Source: Duganella fentianensis (GTDB lineage Bacteria; Pseudomonadota; Gammaproteobacteria; Burkholderiales; Burkholderiaceae_D). From it: DNA of 64,000 nucleotides. The DNA is taken from the NCBI RefSeq assembly GCF_009857835.1, contig NZ_WWCL01000003.1, positions 248,001-312,000 of the forward strand, read 5' to 3'. Shown here one piece after another: positions 9,267-18,208 of this stretch. Positions within the stretch are counted from its first letter, which is position 1. Each line of letters starts with the position of its first letter. The notes beneath the pieces are model-generated. The model saw nothing but the letters and a program-made list of their open reading frames with translations, was not told the origin of the DNA and did no database searches. The position numbers and the translations under genes are program-made.

Positions 9267-9737
9267 CTATTTCGACCAAATGGGGCGCTGATTTTCTGGA
9301 ACATTTGATTGAACAAAGGAATCAATCATCAATAGAGTAGATGTATCGTATATGGATTGGGTTCCGGAAAAATGCCTACCTCCGCAATCAATTGCTATCT
9401 GCTCACCTTGCATCCAATACCAATAGTCTCTTATGAATGGCTCACACGATATATATCGCAGCTTTTCATCTCTATAAATCGCAATTTTGGCAGAACCCGG
9501 TGCAACATCACCGTCAGCGATCCACGAATTTTGCACGAGCCAAGCCGCTGTGCGCTTATTTGGCGCTAGCGTTGCTTCGGTAGCATGGCCATTATTAGTT
9601 ACTTTCCTATCCAACCCATCCGAAAATATGATATGAACATTTTTTGATCTATCAATATAAACTCTTCTAATATTTCCGTGGTCAGCAAAACAATTTAATG
9701 AAAATACCATAAGCATGACAGGCATAAGCTTTTTCAT
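9267..9737 (-). CDS. Exported protein, probable periplasmic immunity protein for the adjacent effector
   Basis: 156 residues with an N-terminal signal peptide (MKKLMPVMLMVFSLNCFA, cleavage likely before DHGN). The mature part resembles no family I know; it has two cysteines (YISCEPF, AIDCGG) that could form a disulfide in the periplasm. It overlaps the end of the upstream gene by 4 bp (ATGA), so the two are translationally coupled. A small exported protein encoded immediately after a VgrG-linked, wall-targeting effector candidate is the usual layout for an immunity protein. The assignment rests on context, not homology. The DNA is clearly AT-richer than the flanking core genes. Confidence 0.6.
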   Translation of the reverse strand: MKKLMPVMLMVFSLNCFADHGNIRRVYIDRSKNVHIIFSDGLDRKVTNNGHATEATLAPNKRTAAWLVQNSWIADGDVAPGSAKIAIYRDEKLRYISCEPFIRDYWYWMQGEQIAIDCGGRHFSGTQSIYDTSTLLMIDSFVQSNVPENQRPIWSK

Positions 9738-10660
9738 TTTTTTTTACCTATATATTTTACTTGACGCCGAGTGCCATTGACTCCACCGTGCATCCAAGCT
9801 TTTACAACATCGTCTCCCGCCCCAAGAAAATTATCAAGATGATATGTGCGAATTGCACTGCCAGTATCATCTGCGAAACGCCTACCTAAGCCACTGATGT
9901 CCACTTCAGCGCGGGGTGGTATTACTGTTATATCAACCGCAATTGAATGATTTTCCGTAACTGATCCATACTTCCCTTCAGCACTATCGACATAATGAAA
10001 TGACGTGCTAGCTTGAGATGCAACACGATCAGGAGCTCCCCTTGAATTCCGATGCCATCCCCCCACTAACTGGAGCAACGCGATATAACGTCCATCAGCA
10101 GATTTTCCCGTCCCTTGCATCGGAACTCCTTTTGCACCAAACAGAAAATCTTCTTTATATTTTCCTTCCAGACCATTGCCTGAAACTTTAGGTCCGGAAA
10201 AATCTTTCTCATCACAAATGTTATAGCCAGTAATTAAAAATGGCTCTTCGTACCATGCATCTTTTAGACTAATTTTAAATGTTTTTGATGTTACACCAGG
10301 ATTATCCACGTCCAGTTCAATGTCACCAGAATGACGCGTTTCAAGAACAAAATTTAATTCTCCATTTCCATTAGTTTTTTCACGAATAATTATATTATCA
10401 ACTTTCCTATTAGATCTAATTTTTAGGGAGCAATTTGCTACTTTTCCTCCATCAGAAATCCTCGTCAGGCAAGCCTTTAGCTTTAGATGATATAATATTC
10501 TTCCGTTCTCCACTCGAGCACTAGAAGGTATTACTGGTAAAGTATCTGAAAATTTATTTTTTTCAATCTCAATATGACAAATTATGTCGCCAATAGATAT
10601 TTTTACTTCTGAATCCTGTGCTGAGTTGGTGTAAGCTGTTGCGATAATTATATCGGCCAT
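9734..10660 (-). CDS. Candidate T6SS effector with C-terminal 3D (MltA-like) domain
   Basis: 308 residues without a signal peptide. The C-terminal 120 or so residues resemble the 3D domain (double-psi beta barrel) of MltA-type lytic transglycosylases: AVDITVIPPRAEVDISGLG, then RRFADDTGSAI, then YHLDNFLG. The three aspartates that name the domain can be placed at AVD, ADDTG and HLDNF. The N-terminal half is beta-rich, possibly Ig-like. It starts 1 bp after vgrG, with AAGGAG inside the end of vgrG, and ends in an ATGA overlap with an exported protein. This suggests a peptidoglycan-cutting cargo effector delivered by VgrG. A run of nine adenines just before the stop could allow slippage. Low GC suggests separate acquisition. 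Confidence 0.65.
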   Translation of the reverse strand: MADIIIATAYTNSAQDSEVKISIGDIICHIEIEKNKFSDTLPVIPSSARVENGRILYHLKLKACLTRISDGGKVANCSLKIRSNRKVDNIIIREKTNGNGELNFVLETRHSGDIELDVDNPGVTSKTFKISLKDAWYEEPFLITGYNICDEKDFSGPKVSGNGLEGKYKEDFLFGAKGVPMQGTGKSADGRYIALLQLVGGWHRNSRGAPDRVASQASTSFHYVDSAEGKYGSVTENHSIAVDITVIPPRAEVDISGLGRRFADDTGSAIRTYHLDNFLGAGDDVVKAWMHGGVNGTRRQVKYIGKKK

Positions 10661-10661
10661 A

Positions 10662-13325
10662 TTACTCCTTATCAGACAGTAATTTTAATGAAATCTCTAT
10701 TGGTGAAGACGTGTAAACTCGCTCGGTAAGTCCTTCCGCATTGCTAATTCCGTCCCATTGAGTTCCGTCAGAAGCTGAAATTCGATATCGCTGATTGACA
10801 ATGGGAGTCTTCCCATCATTCGCAACTAAACGAAATTGTTCATCAAAAGACTCCAAGGGTGTCACGGTTACTAGCCGGGGATCGGGTGTTGGCACACTTG
10901 CGCAGTTTGGCCCCTGCAAGGCGTGCTCGGCCGCATGGATCACCATATTCCCGTTAGTGCCCTGTTCGATCCCCTGCGCGCTAAACCTCGCATAACTACC
11001 GCCACCATTGATCACCACTTCTTCCTTAGCACTGATGGTAATACGGTTAGCCATCTGTGTGATGTTGAGCTTAGCCAGTACGTTGACGCTATTCGACAAC
11101 GCTCTCAGGTCAATATCACCCGCCGCTGCAACCAACCGCATACCAGCCTTGTGCACAAATAGACGAAACGTCTGCCGGACACTTGCAAACAAACTACCGC
11201 CATTGGCGATAGACAAGTCTTGTCCGGTCGTCAACGCAGTATGCTGGTCACTGGCAAGATGGGTGCTGCCTCGAGTCGTGGTTTCGATGCCCGCCGGACT
11301 AGCCAACACCAACTGTGGCATGGCAAGTTGAGGGAAGTCGGACTTAGCACTTGTGCCGCCTTGAATACTGTCATTCTGCGATCTGATCGCGGCAACGCTA
11401 CTGGACTGCCCCGCACCATCCTGCGCGCCAGATTGCTGCGCCAACTTGGCCAGCGCGTCGTGCTGCTTGTGTGCAGAGTTAAGCCTCTGCAGCGTCTCAC
11501 CCATATCCTTAATATGCGATGCGCCATTAGGCCGTGCTTCGGTGGTAATCAGCATGCCGCGATTGGCACGTGCCACCCCCCACGCATTAGTGGCTAGCTC
11601 CCACCCTTCACCACGGGCTTCCATGCGCCCCTCCGAAGATTCGATACGGGTGATACTACCCAGCGAAAGCTGGCTGTGCTGATGATCACTTCTAAGCTGA
11701 ACCTGCATCGCTCCCTTAGTATCATCAAGTATCAGATGATTGCTACCACCATTGCCGCCGCTGGACAGTTCGCGGCTGCGTAGTCCCGCCAAAGCTCCTT
11801 GTGCAGGCAAGTTCCAGGGAGGCATATTGGTGCTGTTATAAACGACGCCAACAACAATAGGGTGGTCGATATTTCCATCCAAGAACTGAACCACCACCTC
11901 CTGTCCGACACGCGGCAAACACATCTGGCCAAAGTATGGTCCGGCCATCGGCATCATCACGCGTATCCAAGGCGAACTTGCCTGATCAAACGCTCCCAAA
12001 CGATCCCAGTGGAATTGCAATTTAATTCTGCCCAACGCATCGGTATAGATGTCTTCGCCGGGTGGGCCGACAACGATAGCTGTCTGCACACCGGGAGGCG
12101 CGCAAGGGACACTATTGTAGTGACGCCCAGGCCGCCAGCGTATGTCGCGACGTATGCAAACAAAACTATTGCTGTATTCCGACTTGCCATCTGGGCCAGC
12201 GGGATAATTGTTGCTCGCACTATGCTCGACCGACACAATCAGGTAGTCGCGCTCGCCGATACCAAGTTTGAAATCCCCGTCAGGCTCTGGTGCCCTCGAG
12301 TGGGCGCTGAAATGGTCGGCAAGCTTAAAAATACGCCCAGGCTGGGCCGCGCGATCATTGCCACTGGCTTCGAAATATTGGGTACCTTGATCAGCCTCCT
12401 CCATGCGGCGCTGGGCCAATGTATCGCCATCATCCAAATTCGGGTAGCCATAGGCGCCGGTATTTTCGTAAAGCTCATACGCCTCCACCTCACCCTGCTG
12501 GTTGAGGGAATAGCCACTGACCCATTGTGCTCGGGGGCTTTTGTAATTGAAACTGGCCAGCGTGACTTTGCCAGAACCGAGCTGTCGAATAGCTTGCCAT
12601 GTGCGGATACCGTCTGCCTCGTCCGAACCAGCGTCGGCACGAAAACAAATCTGATCTGGCGCCCCCCTTAACTGGCTTGCATCTATCGGTTCAGCCTGCG
12701 TGGAGTTATCGCTCAGAATCAGGGTATGCCCATCGAACCTATGTTCATAGCAATAGTAAAGTCCCGCAGCTTCCCAACGTCGGTGCAGGTGGTTGTAATC
12801 GGTCTCGTTATGCTGGTTGGCACAAGTGAGCTTCCTGTCGTCGTAGTCCAGACTCATGTGCGTGCGCCAATCCCGCTGATGGTAATGTGCGAACGTGACT
12901 TCGGTGAGCTCGATAACACTGCGATGGTGGAAGGATAGATTGTCTTTACGCAGTTTGGCGAACGCGAGCCATGGCTGCAGGATCATCTGATAAAAGGCGA
13001 AGCCGCCGTCGGTACGCACAAAGCGAAATGTACCAATATAGCCATTCATGTAACGCATCGAACCATCTTCGCGCACCAGCGAGATGGTCACCATGCGACC
13101 CATCATTCTTTTAAGCGGGATATGGGCATCGTCAGAGAGCACCTCGACATCGATCACGAAATCGCGTGATAACTCTTCCTGCATCTTTACCTTGTTGATC
13201 AGCAATACCCCATTGGCTGGGCCATCGCCTTGTGGAAAATCCATCCTTAGAAGGCGATTGTTTTGGGAGCCAGCACCAAATACTGACAGCCCCACCAGAC
13301 CCGCCTGTACGATATCTTGCAACAT
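10662..13325 (-). CDS. vgrG: T6SS spike protein VgrG with DUF2345 and C-terminal extension
   Basis: 887 residues. The N-terminal region is the gp27/gp5-like VgrG core (FVIDVEVLSDDAHIPLKRMM, NETDYNHLHRRWEAAGLYYC). A gp5/OB segment follows (DALGRIKLQFHWDR, SSPWIRVMMPMAGPYFGQMC, PRVGQEVVVQFLDGNIDHP), then a DUF2345 beta helix (about 600-800). The final 70 residues (NDGKTPIVNQRYRISASDG, GLTERVYT) look like the transthyretin-like tail that docks cargo effectors in other VgrGs. The ATG at 13325 follows GGGAGG; an upstream TTG would add four residues. The gene is the first of a vgrG-effector-immunity cassette. Confidence 0.93.
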   Translation of the reverse strand: MLQDIVQAGLVGLSVFGAGSQNNRLLRMDFPQGDGPANGVLLINKVKMQEELSRDFVIDVEVLSDDAHIPLKRMMGRMVTISLVREDGSMRYMNGYIGTFRFVRTDGGFAFYQMILQPWLAFAKLRKDNLSFHHRSVIELTEVTFAHYHQRDWRTHMSLDYDDRKLTCANQHNETDYNHLHRRWEAAGLYYCYEHRFDGHTLILSDNSTQAEPIDASQLRGAPDQICFRADAGSDEADGIRTWQAIRQLGSGKVTLASFNYKSPRAQWVSGYSLNQQGEVEAYELYENTGAYGYPNLDDGDTLAQRRMEEADQGTQYFEASGNDRAAQPGRIFKLADHFSAHSRAPEPDGDFKLGIGERDYLIVSVEHSASNNYPAGPDGKSEYSNSFVCIRRDIRWRPGRHYNSVPCAPPGVQTAIVVGPPGEDIYTDALGRIKLQFHWDRLGAFDQASSPWIRVMMPMAGPYFGQMCLPRVGQEVVVQFLDGNIDHPIVVGVVYNSTNMPPWNLPAQGALAGLRSRELSSGGNGGSNHLILDDTKGAMQVQLRSDHQHSQLSLGSITRIESSEGRMEARGEGWELATNAWGVARANRGMLITTEARPNGASHIKDMGETLQRLNSAHKQHDALAKLAQQSGAQDGAGQSSSVAAIRSQNDSIQGGTSAKSDFPQLAMPQLVLASPAGIETTTRGSTHLASDQHTALTTGQDLSIANGGSLFASVRQTFRLFVHKAGMRLVAAAGDIDLRALSNSVNVLAKLNITQMANRITISAKEEVVINGGGSYARFSAQGIEQGTNGNMVIHAAEHALQGPNCASVPTPDPRLVTVTPLESFDEQFRLVANDGKTPIVNQRYRISASDGTQWDGISNAEGLTERVYTSSPIEISLKLLSDKE

Positions 13326-13513
13326 GCAGCCTCCCAATGACTTGTTACTAGCGGCACGGGTTTGACGGAACGGCGTTAATGTCTGTTGAAATTTTACGAT
13401 CTAGTTGATGCCGTATAGTTTGCTGCCGATGTCGCACTTAGGCGATCAAAGCAAATATCTTAAGATCAGATGTTGCACTATAAATGTGCCAGCGCCAGCA
13501 ACGTTGATGTCTA

Positions 13514-14596
13514 TCAAGCGATCACATCACCAGAATCGGGTAGCCAATAATCGATAAATGATCGGCTTACATTTCCGCTTCGCCCCAGCAGAAATGCATC
13601 CCATCCCAAGCGCGGGCCCACATGGCCCCTGCTGTTTAAGGCCAGAGCTTGCACACAGGAAGGATGCAAAAGCAAACGTAACTGGAATTTTAAGTTAGGT
13701 AAGTAGAAAAGCTGCAAGAGGCCTCCAAGCGCGACGGCAGCCGCGCGGCCCGGAAGAAATTGTTCGAACTCCGACAATCCAAGCGGACCGATATGCAGCC
13801 GCGCACAAAGGTCTTGGCGGATTAATCTTCCACCTAACGCAGTGCCATAACCCAGCCTGCTTACCTTACTGCCCAGCTTACTGCGTTGGTGATGCGGAAT
13901 CGTATCCCAAGCTTCGACAAACTGTTCCAACTCGATCGGTACACCAAAATGCTGCGTCAGCATGCGCGATATAGTGCTGGACGATATCGGACGAGTGCGT
14001 ATTAGCGCCGTGTAATATGCAGCAACATGATCCGCTGGGCGCGGTACGGCCTTAGCCACACCTGAATGCAAGCCGGACAACGACAACAGCAATGGCAGTT
14101 GCCCATCTAGACCTTGGACGTCTAATGTATGCTCAAGACGATATTTTCCGCATGCATGAAAGAACAGTGCCGTCAGTCGCTGCGATAGTAGATCGATGAA
14201 TGCATGTGGTACGGCATCGCCGCCCCAACGTCTTGCTGCGGCGATGCTTTCTGTTTTATGCAAAGGTAACGTGCCATTCACGCCGAGCAGGCCAAAAAAT
14301 GTAGGCGTCAACGTCAGGTGCGTACCATTCCGACTTTGCAGCATGCCCAATAACTCGGCATCAGCTTTTGCCGCCATCCGTAGAACAGGAATGGCGGCCA
14401 GCTCGCTCGCAGGAAATTTTAGCGAGAGACTATTTTGAAAACGCAGTATCTCAGCGAATGCTAATTCATGCGATATGCCATGGCGTCTCATCCAGCGCAA
14501 CAGAATGCGCAATGCCTGCACGAACTGGAAGCGTTGCGGCTCATTGATCAGGCTTTGGATTAAGCCAAAGTTTGATAGCCGCTTCGTGGCTTGCAT
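13514..14596 (-). CDS. tssG: T6SS baseplate subunit TssG
   Basis: 360 residues matching TssG (VasB/ImpH): QRFQFVQALRILLRWMRR near the N-terminus, ILRFQNSLSLKFPASEL, FFGLLGVNGTLPLHKTE and LTALFFHACGKYRLEH. TssG joins TssE, TssF and TssK in the baseplate wedge. Its start lies inside the 3' end of tssF (37 bp overlap), the usual tssF-tssG coupling. A 188 bp gap with no recognisable gene separates it from vgrG downstream. Confidence 0.92.
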   Translation of the reverse strand: MQATKRLSNFGLIQSLINEPQRFQFVQALRILLRWMRRHGISHELAFAEILRFQNSLSLKFPASELAAIPVLRMAAKADAELLGMLQSRNGTHLTLTPTFFGLLGVNGTLPLHKTESIAAARRWGGDAVPHAFIDLLSQRLTALFFHACGKYRLEHTLDVQGLDGQLPLLLSLSGLHSGVAKAVPRPADHVAAYYTALIRTRPISSSTISRMLTQHFGVPIELEQFVEAWDTIPHHQRSKLGSKVSRLGYGTALGGRLIRQDLCARLHIGPLGLSEFEQFLPGRAAAVALGGLLQLFYLPNLKFQLRLLLHPSCVQALALNSRGHVGPRLGWDAFLLGRSGNVSRSFIDYWLPDSGDVIA

Positions 14597-16386
14597 CGGA
14601 TAAGTTCCTTTCCTGTTTGCTGGGACAGAATGACCAGCTCGATAAAACTGTTCACCTGTGCATACAGCCCTAGAAACTGGTCGATCACTTGCACAAACAG
14701 GAGCAGACCGGTGCCTATAAATGCATCGTCCTCCAGCGTAATACGGACCTCGGTACCGTGCACCAGTGACGCGCCATATTGCGTACGCATCCAGTTCACC
14801 GTCTCCACGCTTTCAAGACCGTAAATGCCGGCGATCTGACGACGCGACATCGGTGATTGTGGCAAGTCATGCAGCGCCAGCATTTCACGCAAGATCGACA
14901 AGCCATCCTTGCCCAGCCCCTGCTGATTGACGGTGAGATGTGAAATGAGCCGCCAGTGATTACCATCCCCAGCAGAAAATTTATAGGTACGGCTAGGCTT
15001 GCGTAAAAGACGAACGATATAGCTGGTCGCATCACGTAGCGGCGTTAGTTCCGCATCCCGCCCATGCTCAGGCAGCAGGCTAGGTAAGTCTCGATTGGTG
15101 CAACTTAAAGCAATCGACAGACTGGTCTTTTCCACCACCGTCGGATTAAAATCCGCATCCACTAGAGTGAGACGCTTTTCGTGGCCGGGACTAATCGCCG
15201 CCAGTGTCGCATCATGGCGTAGCACCCAAAAACGTCCATGGTCGCTTACGCTCTCGCCATGCCGTAACGAATAAAACGGCCGGAGTTCGGCTACCTGCTC
15301 GCCGCGATCCCGCCGGCTAACCATGTGAACGGTATCAATGGAATACACCTCGAAGGCTTCGGGACGGGTTGCATCGGCTAACAAGCCATAATCGGCCGTA
15401 TGGTGCGTCACCCCGATCGGATGTCCAGCCCGCTGGAAGAGATTCACGACAGGGCTGCAGCCCGGTTGCAGATTCTCCGCAGATAAGGTGTCCAGCATCC
15501 GGGCCTGATGTGAGTCTGCCACTATTCCAGTCAATACTAGATGCAAGGTGAAGCGCAGGCCTTGAGCTGGCAGATACCTTTTAAGAGAGGCCAGATCGAT
15601 ATCAAAAAAATTGAACTTTTCCGGAAACACAAAGTATTCACTCAATATGCGGTAGGCCACCTGTGAACGCGCGTCGACGGGCATCAATGCTTCATCGTCG
15701 GCAAATCCCACTGGCGCCAGCGGTATTGAAGGCAGCGCGATCCAGCGTCCGGCGTCGACTTCGATGTACGCACTCCCCACACGCAGGAATAGGGCATCGC
15801 GCAGACTGGCACTAAGCGACTGATCCGCATCAATGTACACCCGCAGCAACGTCAGTTCTGCCGGCAACTTGCCATCAATCACCATACTGAGCGACGCGCT
15901 GGAAGCAGGCGGTAAGCTCATTCCGGCTGGGGGTTGAACCAGTGCATTAAATTGCACTTCCTTCAGGCTGATAGGGCTGAGCTTAATCTCGTAAGCGGTC
16001 TTGAAGCGGCAACGCACGCCTTGAACTGCACTAGAGTCCATCTCGGTACCACGCGGAATGGTCAGCACGGTGGATGCACCTGCCGCACCATGCACGGGAT
16101 AGCTGGCACGAATAATTGAGCAGGAGGGAAACGGCCTTAAATAATGGGGAAACAACATCTGCAACAAAGCTTCTGTAAATTCCGGATAGCTGTCATCAAG
16201 CTTTTTGGCAATGCGCGCAGAGAGCAGGGCCACCGACTGGATGAGCTGCTCGACATGGGGATCAGGACAATTATCACCGCCCAGCTGCAGGCCTCCACAG
16301 ATACCCGGATAGCGCTCACCCATTTCTCGGCCAAGCTGGCGCAACTGCACCAGCTCACGTTCAAAATATGGCAGCAAATCCTCCAT
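14560..16386 (-). CDS. tssF: T6SS baseplate subunit TssF
   Basis: 608 residues of the TssF (VasA/ImpG) family. The N-terminus reads MEDLLPYFERELVQLRQLG, followed by YPEFTEALLQMLFPHYLRP and, near the middle, FPEKFNFFDIDL, all typical. The start at 16386 is preceded by GGAGGAG; the longer frame would add 29 non-conserved residues. Two TssF and one TssG form the core of each baseplate wedge. The divergent region to 16588 should hold its promoter. No tssA, B, C, H, J, L, M or hcp lies nearby. Confidence 0.93.
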   Translation of the reverse strand: MEDLLPYFERELVQLRQLGREMGERYPGICGGLQLGGDNCPDPHVEQLIQSVALLSARIAKKLDDSYPEFTEALLQMLFPHYLRPFPSCSIIRASYPVHGAAGASTVLTIPRGTEMDSSAVQGVRCRFKTAYEIKLSPISLKEVQFNALVQPPAGMSLPPASSASLSMVIDGKLPAELTLLRVYIDADQSLSASLRDALFLRVGSAYIEVDAGRWIALPSIPLAPVGFADDEALMPVDARSQVAYRILSEYFVFPEKFNFFDIDLASLKRYLPAQGLRFTLHLVLTGIVADSHQARMLDTLSAENLQPGCSPVVNLFQRAGHPIGVTHHTADYGLLADATRPEAFEVYSIDTVHMVSRRDRGEQVAELRPFYSLRHGESVSDHGRFWVLRHDATLAAISPGHEKRLTLVDADFNPTVVEKTSLSIALSCTNRDLPSLLPEHGRDAELTPLRDATSYIVRLLRKPSRTYKFSAGDGNHWRLISHLTVNQQGLGKDGLSILREMLALHDLPQSPMSRRQIAGIYGLESVETVNWMRTQYGASLVHGTEVRITLEDDAFIGTGLLLFVQVIDQFLGLYAQVNSFIELVILSQQTGKELIRCKPRSGYQTLA

Positions 16387-16587
16387 CAGCACTCCTCCGC
16401 CGCCTTTAAGAAATGGGGCGCATAGACTAAACATTATCTGTCTGTCGCCCGTTGGCATTTTGACCTTGCACAATGTAAAGAAGATTCCACGCGACCTAAC
16501 TCGCAGGCGGTCGGCCTGCTCAAAAAGATTGTGCTATCCCATGCGGCAACGCATACTCATTAACTTGCCTCATTAGGAGCCGCACCT

Positions 16588-17427
16588 ATGCCAATCGCAC
16601 GCCTCGTCATTTTGACCTTGCTGGCCCTGGCCGCCTTTGCCGGCAATTCGCTGTTATGCCGTGCTGCATTGGCCCATACCCGTATCGATGCCGCCAGTTT
16701 CAGCACCCTGCGCCTGCTCTCTGGCGCGTTGATGCTGTGGCTGCTAGTCAGGCTACGCAATGGCCAGCAAGCAGGCCAAGGTAACTGGCTTTCGGCACTG
16801 GCGCTGTTTGCCTACGCAATTGGCTTCTCATTTTCCTACCGCCAGTTGCCAGCGGCAGCGGGGGCACTAATACTGTTCGGCGCGGTGCAAACCACCATGA
16901 TCGGTTATGCTTTCTGGCGTGGTGAACAGTTTCGGCTAGCTCAACTGGCTGGCTTATTCTTAGCAGGCGGCGGCTTAATCAGCTTGCTGCTGCCGGGGCT
17001 ATCAGCGCCGCCCCTGTATGGCGCTGTGCTAATGCTCGGTGCTGGCATCGCCTGGGGCGTATATTCGTTACGTGGAAAAAGTGGCGGAGATCCACTCAGG
17101 GTAAGCGCTGGCAATTTTATGCGTACCGTCCCCATGGCATTAGCATTGAGCCTGACGCTCATCAATGATGCCCAATTCGACCCGGCCGGTTATACCTATG
17201 CAGTGCTGTCGGGTGCTCTGGCGTCAGGCGTTGGCTATGCGATCTGGTACACCGCCTTGCCGTTCTTAAAGTCCAGCACGGCAGCAACGGTGCAACTGAG
17301 CGTTCCGGTAATTGCTGCTATGGGCGGCATACTATTTTTAGATGAAGTACTGACCCTACGTCTGATTGCCGCTTCGCTTGCCATTCTTGGCGGCATCGCC
17401 ATTGTCCTCCTGACTGCGCGGCGTTAG
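16588..17427 (+). CDS. EamA/DMT-superfamily transporter
   Basis: 279 residues with about ten hydrophobic segments arranged as two EamA repeats. Landmarks are FAGNSLLCRAALAHTRIDA at the start of repeat 1 and VIAAMGGILFLDEVLTLRLI in repeat 2. Members export or import small metabolites; the substrate is unknown. AGGAG precedes the ATG by 8 bases. It is located between the two halves of a T6SS locus (tssFG on the minus strand, tssEK on the plus strand) with no functional link that I can see, and may be an insertion that split the cluster. Confidence 0.87.
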   Translation: MPIARLVILTLLALAAFAGNSLLCRAALAHTRIDAASFSTLRLLSGALMLWLLVRLRNGQQAGQGNWLSALALFAYAIGFSFSYRQLPAAAGALILFGAVQTTMIGYAFWRGEQFRLAQLAGLFLAGGGLISLLLPGLSAPPLYGAVLMLGAGIAWGVYSLRGKSGGDPLRVSAGNFMRTVPMALALSLTLINDAQFDPAGYTYAVLSGALASGVGYAIWYTALPFLKSSTAATVQLSVPVIAAMGGILFLDEVLTLRLIAASLAILGGIAIVLLTARR

Positions 17428-17629
17428 GCCAAAGCCCACCCATCACCGACCCCGCACATCCGCGAGTAGTCAATTCAGCGGCTAGAACTCTGCCTGATTG
17501 ATGCTTGTGGTAACGCAATGCTCTGTAACCTGAGGCGGTAATAATCAATCTTCCTGAGTGATCTGATTTACATTAGCAATTTTGCTTAGCACTCTGCAGT
17601 TGAGAGGGTATTTCTAACGGAATTCAGGC

Positions 17630-18121
17630 ATGGTAGAACGAAATTTTGCGCCGAGTTTGTGGGACCGTTTAATGGCTACAACAAATAGCGCGCGTACTGA
17701 TGGCAGAATCTCTCTCGATACCTACAAGGCCGCCATCACCCGCGATCTCGAGGATCTGCTCAATACCAGAACCGCTCTGCCTGATGAATATTTCGCAGAG
17801 TTTCCGGCTAGCCGCAGATCAATCATCAACTATGGCCTTGCTGATTTTGCCGCCTTGTGTTTGACCAGCGACGTAGATCAGAAAGTGATCTGCAACAACT
17901 TGAAAGAAGCCATCAAACGCTTTGAACCTCGCCTAAGTAATGTCAAGACTGCACTTCGCGTGGAGCGCGGTACAACAAATCTGCTCGACTTTGTGATTGC
18001 AGGAACGCTGAAGGCATATGGCAATGATCCACTTGAGCTCAATGCTGTCTTCCAGCCTTCGACACTGCGCTACTTCATTACCCCGAAATCCGGCTCGCTT
18101 AAAGGTCAACCAAATTGGTAA
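17630..18121 (+). CDS. tssE: T6SS baseplate subunit TssE (gp25-like)
   Basis: 163 residues of the GPW/gp25 family. Key segments are LWDRLMATTN, AITRDLEDLLNTRTALPDE and SRRSIINYGLADFAALC, then KRFEPRLSNVKTAL near the end of the domain. TssE links the baseplate to the sheath. It precedes tssK by 87 bp on the same strand; the TssF/TssG partners are encoded divergently, about 1.2 kb to the left. Confidence 0.9.
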   Translation: MVERNFAPSLWDRLMATTNSARTDGRISLDTYKAAITRDLEDLLNTRTALPDEYFAEFPASRRSIINYGLADFAALCLTSDVDQKVICNNLKEAIKRFEPRLSNVKTALRVERGTTNLLDFVIAGTLKAYGNDPLELNAVFQPSTLRYFITPKSGSLKGQPNW

Positions 18122-18208
18122 GCACCATTTGTCCAAATGAGCGTATGCGACACAGTATTCCACGCGGATACAAACATTCCTAGTACCAGCCACCTCGCGG
18201 AGACTAGC

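Noticed and set aside
13472..13491. Possible sigma-54 promoter upstream of vgrG (TGGCAC ... TGCAA on the minus strand)
   Set aside because: The distance between the GG and GC elements is 2 bp too long for the strict -24/-12 spacing.
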